A DNA stretch of 64,000 bases from Sphingopyxis sp. H050 (GTDB lineage: Bacteria > Pseudomonadota > Alphaproteobacteria > Sphingomonadales > Sphingomonadaceae). This document shows, in pieces, positions 59,618 through 64,000 of the stretch. The notes under the pieces are model-generated. The model was not told where the DNA came from. It did no database searches and worked only from the letters and a program-made list of their open reading frames with translations. Made by a program: the position numbers and the translations under genes. The stretch is from contig NZ_LNRZ01000001.1 in NCBI RefSeq assembly GCF_001468265.1, positions 372,001 to 436,000 of the forward strand, read 5' to 3'. Position 1 is the stretch's first letter, and every line of letters starts with the position of its first letter.

Positions 59618-61024
59618 CTACGCTATCCACGCAATCGCCCAGATGACGCCGATCAACAGCGGCACGCCGATGATGTCGAGCGCGAACCCGGCTTTCAATA
59701 TGCGCGGCAGCGCGATGTGGTCGGTCGCCCAGGCAAGCGCATTGGGTCCGGTGCCCGAGGGGAGCATGAAGCCCCAGCTCGCCGCCATCGCGACGGGAAG
59801 CGCGAGCAGGACGGGGTCGGCGCCCGTCGCCGCGATCAGCGCGGCGAGCACCGGCATGATCCCGCTTGCCGTCGCGACATTGCTCGCGAACTCGGTGATC
59901 AGAATGGTGAGCGCAACGATGATCGCCGCCAGCAGGATCGTCGGAATCGACCCGAGCGGCGCCAGCACCGCGCCCAGCCAGGCGGCAAGGCCGCTTGCGG
60001 TGATCGCCGCGGCGAGCGCGAGCCCGCCGCCGAACATCATGATCACCCCCCACGGCGCACGGTCGGCTTCCTTCCACAGCAGCAGCGGGCGGCCGGTGCC
60101 GTCGGGCAGGACAAAGAGCAGCAGGCTTCCGGCAACCGCGATCGTGCCGTCGGTAAGCGCCCCCTTGGGCAGGAGGGGCTCCAGCCATGGCTGCGCGACC
60201 CATGCGAGCAGCACGAGCAGGAAGACGGGGACCACGCGGCGCTCGGCGGTCGACCAAGCCGCCTGGTTGCCGAGCGCCGCTGCCGCCGCGGTGCCGTCGA
60301 ACGGATGCTCGGCGAGCCGCTGGACGCGGGCGACGACGAACATGGCGGCCGGGGTCGCCAGCAGCACCACCGGAACGCCATAGATGGCCCAGTCGAGAAA
60401 CGAGATGCGCAGACCCAGCGCCTTTTCGATCAGGCCCGCGGCGATCGCGTTGGTCGGGCTGCCCACGAGGGTGCCGAGCCCGCCGATCGACGCCGCGAAG
60501 GCGATGCCCATCATCACCGCGCCCGCAAACCCCTCGGTCTCGCCCTCGCGCACGCCCCCCGCGCGGACGACCGCGAGCGCGATCGGGATCATGATCAGCG
60601 CGGTCGAGGTGTTGGAGATGAACATGCTGAGCAGCGCGGTCGCCGCCATGAAGGCGAAGAGCAGGCCCGACCCGGTCGGCGCGGCGCGTTTCAGCAGCGC
60701 GAGCGCCAGCCGCCGATGCAGCCCGACGCGCTCGATCGCCAGCGCAAGGAACGCGCCGCCAAGGATCAGGAAGAGGATGGGCGAATAATATTCCTTGGCG
60801 ATCGCATTGGCGTCCATCACGCCAAAGGCGGGAACGGTGAGGAAGGGGAGGAGCGCGGTGACGGTCAGCGGCAGCGCCTCGGTCATCCACCAGATCGCCA
60901 TCAGCACGGTCAGCGCCGCGACGCGCCAGGCCGTCGCCTCCATGCCCGCCGGTTCGGGCAACAGCAGCATGGTGCAAAAGACGATGAGCCCGCCGATCAG
61001 CCCAAACCAGCGCGTGCGCGTCAT
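59618..61024 (-). CDS. DASS/SLC13-family anion symporter
   Basis: The 468-residue membrane protein has the two paired SNT-type motifs of the DASS family (ISNTSTALIMIP and EFASNVATASGIMP) and about 11-12 helices. It imports di- or tricarboxylates or related anions with sodium. Start is ATG 61024 with GAGG upstream. A longer frame to 61096 overlaps pgeF and is rejected. It lies eight bases after pgeF, at the end of the lgt operon. Confidence 0.92.
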   Translation of the reverse strand: MTRTRWFGLIGGLIVFCTMLLLPEPAGMEATAWRVAALTVLMAIWWMTEALPLTVTALLPFLTVPAFGVMDANAIAKEYYSPILFLILGGAFLALAIERVGLHRRLALALLKRAAPTGSGLLFAFMAATALLSMFISNTSTALIMIPIALAVVRAGGVREGETEGFAGAVMMGIAFAASIGGLGTLVGSPTNAIAAGLIEKALGLRISFLDWAIYGVPVVLLATPAAMFVVARVQRLAEHPFDGTAAAAALGNQAAWSTAERRVVPVFLLVLLAWVAQPWLEPLLPKGALTDGTIAVAGSLLLFVLPDGTGRPLLLWKEADRAPWGVIMMFGGGLALAAAITASGLAAWLGAVLAPLGSIPTILLAAIIVALTILITEFASNVATASGIMPVLAALIAATGADPVLLALPVAMAASWGFMLPSGTGPNALAWATDHIALPRILKAGFALDIIGVPLLIGVIWAIAWIA

Positions 61025-61032
61025 CTTGCCTC

Positions 61033-61800
61033 TTATCCTCCCGCCAGTCCGATCACCGACAATTGGCGGCCATAGGTATTTTCCCCTTTGTGGCACGCGC
61101 GGCGATAGCTGAAATAATCTGCTTCCTCGGCATAAGTGTCCTGTCCGCCGATGGCAATTCGCGACACGCCCGCCGCGGCGAGGCGCGCCGCGACATAGGC
61201 GGCGATGTCGAACATCGCGTGACCGGGCTTGCCGGCAGCAAAGAAGCGTTCGTTTGCGGGATCGGCGGCGGCGAAGCGTTGCACGAAATTTTCGTCGACC
61301 TCATAGGAAGCGCGCCCGATGCACGGGCCGATCGCGACGGCGACATTGGCGCGGCTGGCGCCCAGGCTTTCCATCGCGCCCAGCGTCGAGTCCGTCACCC
61401 CGGCAATTGCCCCCTTCCATCCCGTATGGGCCGCACCGACGACCCCGGCCTCGCGGTCGGCGAACAGCACGGGGACGCAGTCAGCAGTCAATATGCCGAG
61501 CAATATGCCCGGCGAGCGCGTCGCAAGCGCGTCCGCCTGGGGCCGCGCCGCGAGATCGGTGTCGTCATCGACGATCACGCAGCGATCGCCGTGGACCTGA
61601 TACAGACCGGTGAGTGTCGCCCCCGGCAGCACCGCATCGGCCACCCGCCTTCGGTTTTCGGCGATCAGGTCCGGATCGTCGCCCGAACCAAGCCCGCAGT
61701 TGAGCGAGGCGAGGTCGCCACTCGAAACGCCGCCCTGCCGACCAAAGAAACCGTGCGGAATGCCGGCGAGCGTCGGCGCGGAGACGAAAGGCGCCGTCAC
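61033..61800 (-). CDS. pgeF: Purine nucleoside phosphorylase / polyphenol-oxidase-like protein (YfiH family)
   Basis: This 255-residue protein has the YfiH/DUF152 zinc motif set: YQVHGD, LTADCVPV and AAHTGWKGA. Such proteins have been reported as laccase-like oxidases and as adenosine or purine nucleoside phosphorylases; PgeF edits peptidoglycan in E. coli. Start ATG overlaps the GNAT gene stop by four bases. The short N-terminus begins TAPFVSAPTLAGIPHGFFGRQGG, typical of the family. Confidence 0.93.
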   Translation of the reverse strand: MTAPFVSAPTLAGIPHGFFGRQGGVSSGDLASLNCGLGSGDDPDLIAENRRRVADAVLPGATLTGLYQVHGDRCVIVDDDTDLAARPQADALATRSPGILLGILTADCVPVLFADREAGVVGAAHTGWKGAIAGVTDSTLGAMESLGASRANVAVAIGPCIGRASYEVDENFVQRFAAADPANERFFAAGKPGHAMFDIAAYVAARLAAAGVSRIAIGGQDTYAEEADYFSYRRACHKGENTYGRQLSVIGLAGG

Positions 61801-62315
61801 AGGTCGAGCCTGAAGAAGCGGTCCTCGTCGACATGATTGCCGACGCGAAATTCGTTGCGGCCAACATCGTAGAAGCCGTAGCGGCGATAGAAGGCCTGCG
61901 CGCGGTCGTTCTCGGTGAAGACGGTCAGGTACAGGATCGACGCCCGCTCGCGCGCCCAGGCGATGCCCCAGTCCATCAGCGCGGCGGCGACGCCCGTCCC
62001 CTTGGCGGCTTCGGCGACATAGAGTTGGTGCAGTTCGACGGCATGGTCGGTCGGCTGCTCGGGCGGCAGGTCGAATTCGACCGGCCCCATCTTGATATAG
62101 CCGAGGATCGCGCCCGCTTCGTCGCGGACCAGCGCGATGTCGTGCTCCGAATCCTCGATCTGCGCGCGCACGCGCCCGGGCGGGTTCCAGCCCGCCAGGA
62201 AGGCCGCCAGGTCGGCGGGGTCATAGATATGCCCGAAGGTGTGCGTGAACGATCCGTTCGCGAACATCGCGATCGCTTCGGCATCGTCAGGCCTCGCCAG
62301 TTCGATGGCGGTCAT
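61797..62315 (-). CDS. GNAT family N-acetyltransferase
   Basis: The 172-residue protein has the GNAT fold, with the acetyl-CoA loop in YVAEAAKGTGVAAALMDW and the C-terminal FTENDRAQAFYRRYGFYDVG. The acceptor substrate is not identifiable. It overlaps pgeF by four bases and starts inside the midA stop (ATGA), so it is part of the lgt-midA-pgeF operon. Confidence 0.92.
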   Translation of the reverse strand: MTAIELARPDDAEAIAMFANGSFTHTFGHIYDPADLAAFLAGWNPPGRVRAQIEDSEHDIALVRDEAGAILGYIKMGPVEFDLPPEQPTDHAVELHQLYVAEAAKGTGVAAALMDWGIAWARERASILYLTVFTENDRAQAFYRRYGFYDVGRNEFRVGNHVDEDRFFRLDL

Positions 62316-63376
62316 GCGGCGTCTCCTGTGAATCCTGCGGGTGCGGGCCAGCCCGGCGCGGTGATCGCGATCAGCTTGAACAACTTGCCCATGGCATCGG
62401 CGCCGACCAGCCGGTCGCGCTGGCCTTTGAGGTCGTCAGCGCGCTCGGGTGCGGCATTCGATAGCGACGCGAGCCGCGCATCGATGCCGATCCGCTTCAG
62501 CCACTCGCCTTGCGTCACGACGCTGCTGATCGCCACACCCGCCGGCCGCGCCGCCTCGGCGAGCGTGGTAAAATCGACATGCGCGGTCAGGTCGACCTCG
62601 CCGGGCTCGGCGAAGGGGTTCGCGAATTGATGCGCTTTGACCGCCTGCAACGTGTCGCCCGCGGCGGGCCCGCTATAGCCATAGTCGATTACCAGCATCG
62701 CGCCGCCTTGCCGCGCGATCCGAAGGGCGCAGCGTTGCATGATCGCGGCGGACACGGGCGTCGTTTCGACGATGGTGCCGTCGGGCCGGTCACTAAGACC
62801 GGCGGGAACGGCATCGTCGGCCGGGATGTCGCCGGCTATCGGCGCCAGTCCGTCGCTGCTGCGCTCCACCATCCGCTCGCGCCAGCCGCTCTTGGTCTTC
62901 ACATATTGGTGGATCGGCAGCGCGTCGAAAAATTCGTTCGCGACGATCACCAGCGGTGCGTCGTCGGGCAGGGCATCGACTTCGTCATGATGCTCTGCAG
63001 CAGGCAGTCGCGCCGACTGCGCCGCACGCAGCGTCGGGCTCGTCTCCACCAGATGGATGCCGGCGGGCACGCAGCCGAAGCGCGACGCCGCGCGCAGCGC
63101 ATCGGCGGCAAGCGTCCCGCGGCCCGGCCCCAGTTCGACATAGCGGAAGGATGGGCTTCCGGCGCGGCTCCAGAGGTCGGCGATCCAGACGCCGATCAAC
63201 TCGCCGAACATCTGGCTGATCTCGGGCGCCGTGGTGAAGTCGCCCGCCGTGCCCAGCGGATCGCGCGTCGCATAATAATGCGCGTTGGCCGCCGCCATAT
63301 AGTCGGCGACGGTCATCGGCCGGGCGGCGGCGATATCCTTGATCAGTTGCTCGGGCGTCGGCGGGCCGTTACGCAA
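62312..63376 (-). CDS. MidA/NDUFAF7-type SAM-dependent methyltransferase
   Basis: The 354-residue protein matches the MidA/NDUFAF7 (DUF185) family, with [17 protein letters not shown] as the SAM motif. [18 protein letters not shown] at the start and [18 protein letters not shown] are also characteristic. In mitochondria, NDUFAF7 methylates an arginine of a complex I subunit; the bacterial target is not known. The start overlaps the lgt stop by eight bases. Confidence 0.92.
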   Translation of the reverse strand: MRNGPPTPEQLIKDIAAARPMTVADYMAAANAHYYATRDPLGTAGDFTTAPEISQMFGELIGVWIADLWSRAGSPSFRYVELGPGRGTLAADALRAASRFGCVPAGIHLVETSPTLRAAQSARLPAAEHHDEVDALPDDAPLVIVANEFFDALPIHQYVKTKSGWRERMVERSSDGLAPIAGDIPADDAVPAGLSDRPDGTIVETTPVSAAIMQRCALRIARQGGAMLVIDYGYSGPAAGDTLQAVKAHQFANPFAEPGEVDLTAHVDFTTLAEAARPAGVAISSVVTQGEWLKRIGIDARLASLSNAAPERADDLKGQRDRLVGADAMGKLFKLIAITAPGWPAPAGFTGDAA

Positions 63377-64000
63377 CGGCGTCGGGCCCCGCGATCGGTT
63401 CGACGCGCTGGCGGCGCTTTTTCGCGGTCGCGACCAGCCAGATGCCGATCACGATCATCGGCACGGTCAGCCACTGGCCCATCGACAGGCCAGTCGCCTC
63501 GACGACGTTCATCCGCTGCACGTCGGGCTCGCGGAAATATTCGACGATAAAACGGCTGACGCCATAGATGATCGACGCCATGCCGACGAGAAGGCCGGGC
63601 TTGTAGCGCGCATCGGTGCGCCAGAAGAGCCAGCCGAGGATCGCCATCATGACAATGCCCTCCAGGCCGGCCTCATAGAGCTGGCTCGGGTGGCGCGGAT
63701 CGGGTCCGCCGCGCGGAAAGATGATTGCCCACGGCACGGTGGTCACGCGGCCCCACAGCTCGCCGTTCACGAAATTGGCGAGGCGGCCGAGGAAGAGGCC
63801 AAAGGGAATGGTGCAGGCGATATAGTCGCAGAAGCGCAGGAAACTCAGCTTTTCCTTGCGCGTGACATACAAGATCGCGACCAGCACGCCGAGCACGCCG
63901 CCGTGCAGCGACATGCCGCCGTCCCACAGCCGGACGATCGCGGCGGGTTCCTTCAGATAGGCTTCCAGATTGTAGAACAGCACATAGCCGAGCCGCCCGC
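63369..64000 (-). CDS. lgt: Prolipoprotein diacylglyceryl transferase (5' end outside window)
   Basis: Lgt transfers diacylglycerol from phosphatidylglycerol to the lipobox cysteine of prolipoproteins in the inner membrane. The visible 210 residues include the conserved [25 protein letters not shown] and [13 protein letters not shown] segments and [14 protein letters not shown] ending. The start codon is outside the window; about 70-80 residues are missing. It heads the lgt-midA-GNAT-pgeF-DASS operon. Confidence 0.96.
   Translation of the reverse strand, partial: GRLGYVLFYNLEAYLKEPAAIVRLWDGGMSLHGGVLGVLVAILYVTRKEKLSFLRFCDYIACTIPFGLFLGRLANFVNGELWGRVTTVPWAIIFPRGGPDPRHPSQLYEAGLEGIVMMAILGWLFWRTDARYKPGLLVGMASIIYGVSRFIVEYFREPDVQRMNVVEATGLSMGQWLTVPMIVIGIWLVATAKKRRQRVEPIAGPDAVA

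Overview
The window reads as a chromosomal segment of a GC-rich alphaproteobacterium of the order Sphingomonadales, most like Sphingopyxis or a close relative. This is inferred from gene content, from GANTC (CcrM-type) site clusters, and from three families of intergenic inverted repeats of a kind I associate with sphingomonads. No database search was possible. Coding density is high, nearly every long ORF has an antisense shadow, and there are no tRNA or rRNA genes, no insertion sequences, no phage and no CRISPR array.

Layout. 1-4425 (minus strand): yebC, ruvC, ruvA, a small GFA-family gene and ruvB (cut by the window edge), preceded by YbjQ-like, GapR-like and DUF1244 genes. 4535-6949 (plus): pyruvate kinase and the N-degron transferase bpt. 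7172-13355 (plus): a compact redox operon. Its first gene is a flavoprotein fused to two cyclic-nucleotide-binding domains and four [4Fe-4S] clusters. A cytochrome-b-like membrane protein follows, then a protein with an FHA domain, one membrane helix and ten CXXCH haem sites, and then a CpdA-like cyclic-nucleotide phosphodiesterase. 13349-15919 (minus): a 2-hydroxyacid dehydrogenase and cysS.

16056-31672 (minus): a 15.6-kb cluster transcribed as CHAT-domain TPR protein, CHASE2 nucleotide cyclase, small FecR-like exported protein, TpsB outer-membrane transporter, and a 2558-residue TpsA exoprotein. It looks like a two-partner secretion system wired to a caspase-like protease and a second-messenger cyclase. 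31888-32840 (plus): ATP synthase inhibitor zeta, BolA and Grx4. 32851-36421: an ECF sigma/anti-sigma pair divergent from a subtilisin-like protease and a glycine-rich exported protein, sharing a promoter region with a perfect 12-bp inverted repeat. 36810-38919: a BlaI/BlaR1-like pair behind a BlaI-type operator.

39059-43703 (plus): MBL hydrolase, DUF4230, a membrane protein, nadA, a 950-bp gene-free stretch with stable RNA hairpins, a DnaA box and clustered GANTC sites, and a GlsB-like protein. 43991-49989 (plus): an RND efflux adaptor and an unusually long pump, then DUF445. 50232-53662: an NAD-dependent epimerase-like gene and pepN. 53866-57390 (minus): a complete Mla-type lipid transport operon (permease, ATPase, MCE protein, lipoprotein). 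57481-64000: a HAD phosphatase, a PLP trans-sulfuration enzyme, and the operon lgt (cut by the window edge)-midA-GNAT-pgeF-DASS transporter.

The two best candidates for undescribed biology are the cyclic-nucleotide/FHA-equipped transmembrane electron conduit (7172-13355) and the CHAT-CHASE2-TPS cluster (16056-31672). They lie within 25 kb of each other and together hold a cyclase, a receptor protein and a phosphodiesterase, so a shared cyclic-nucleotide circuit is possible but unproven.
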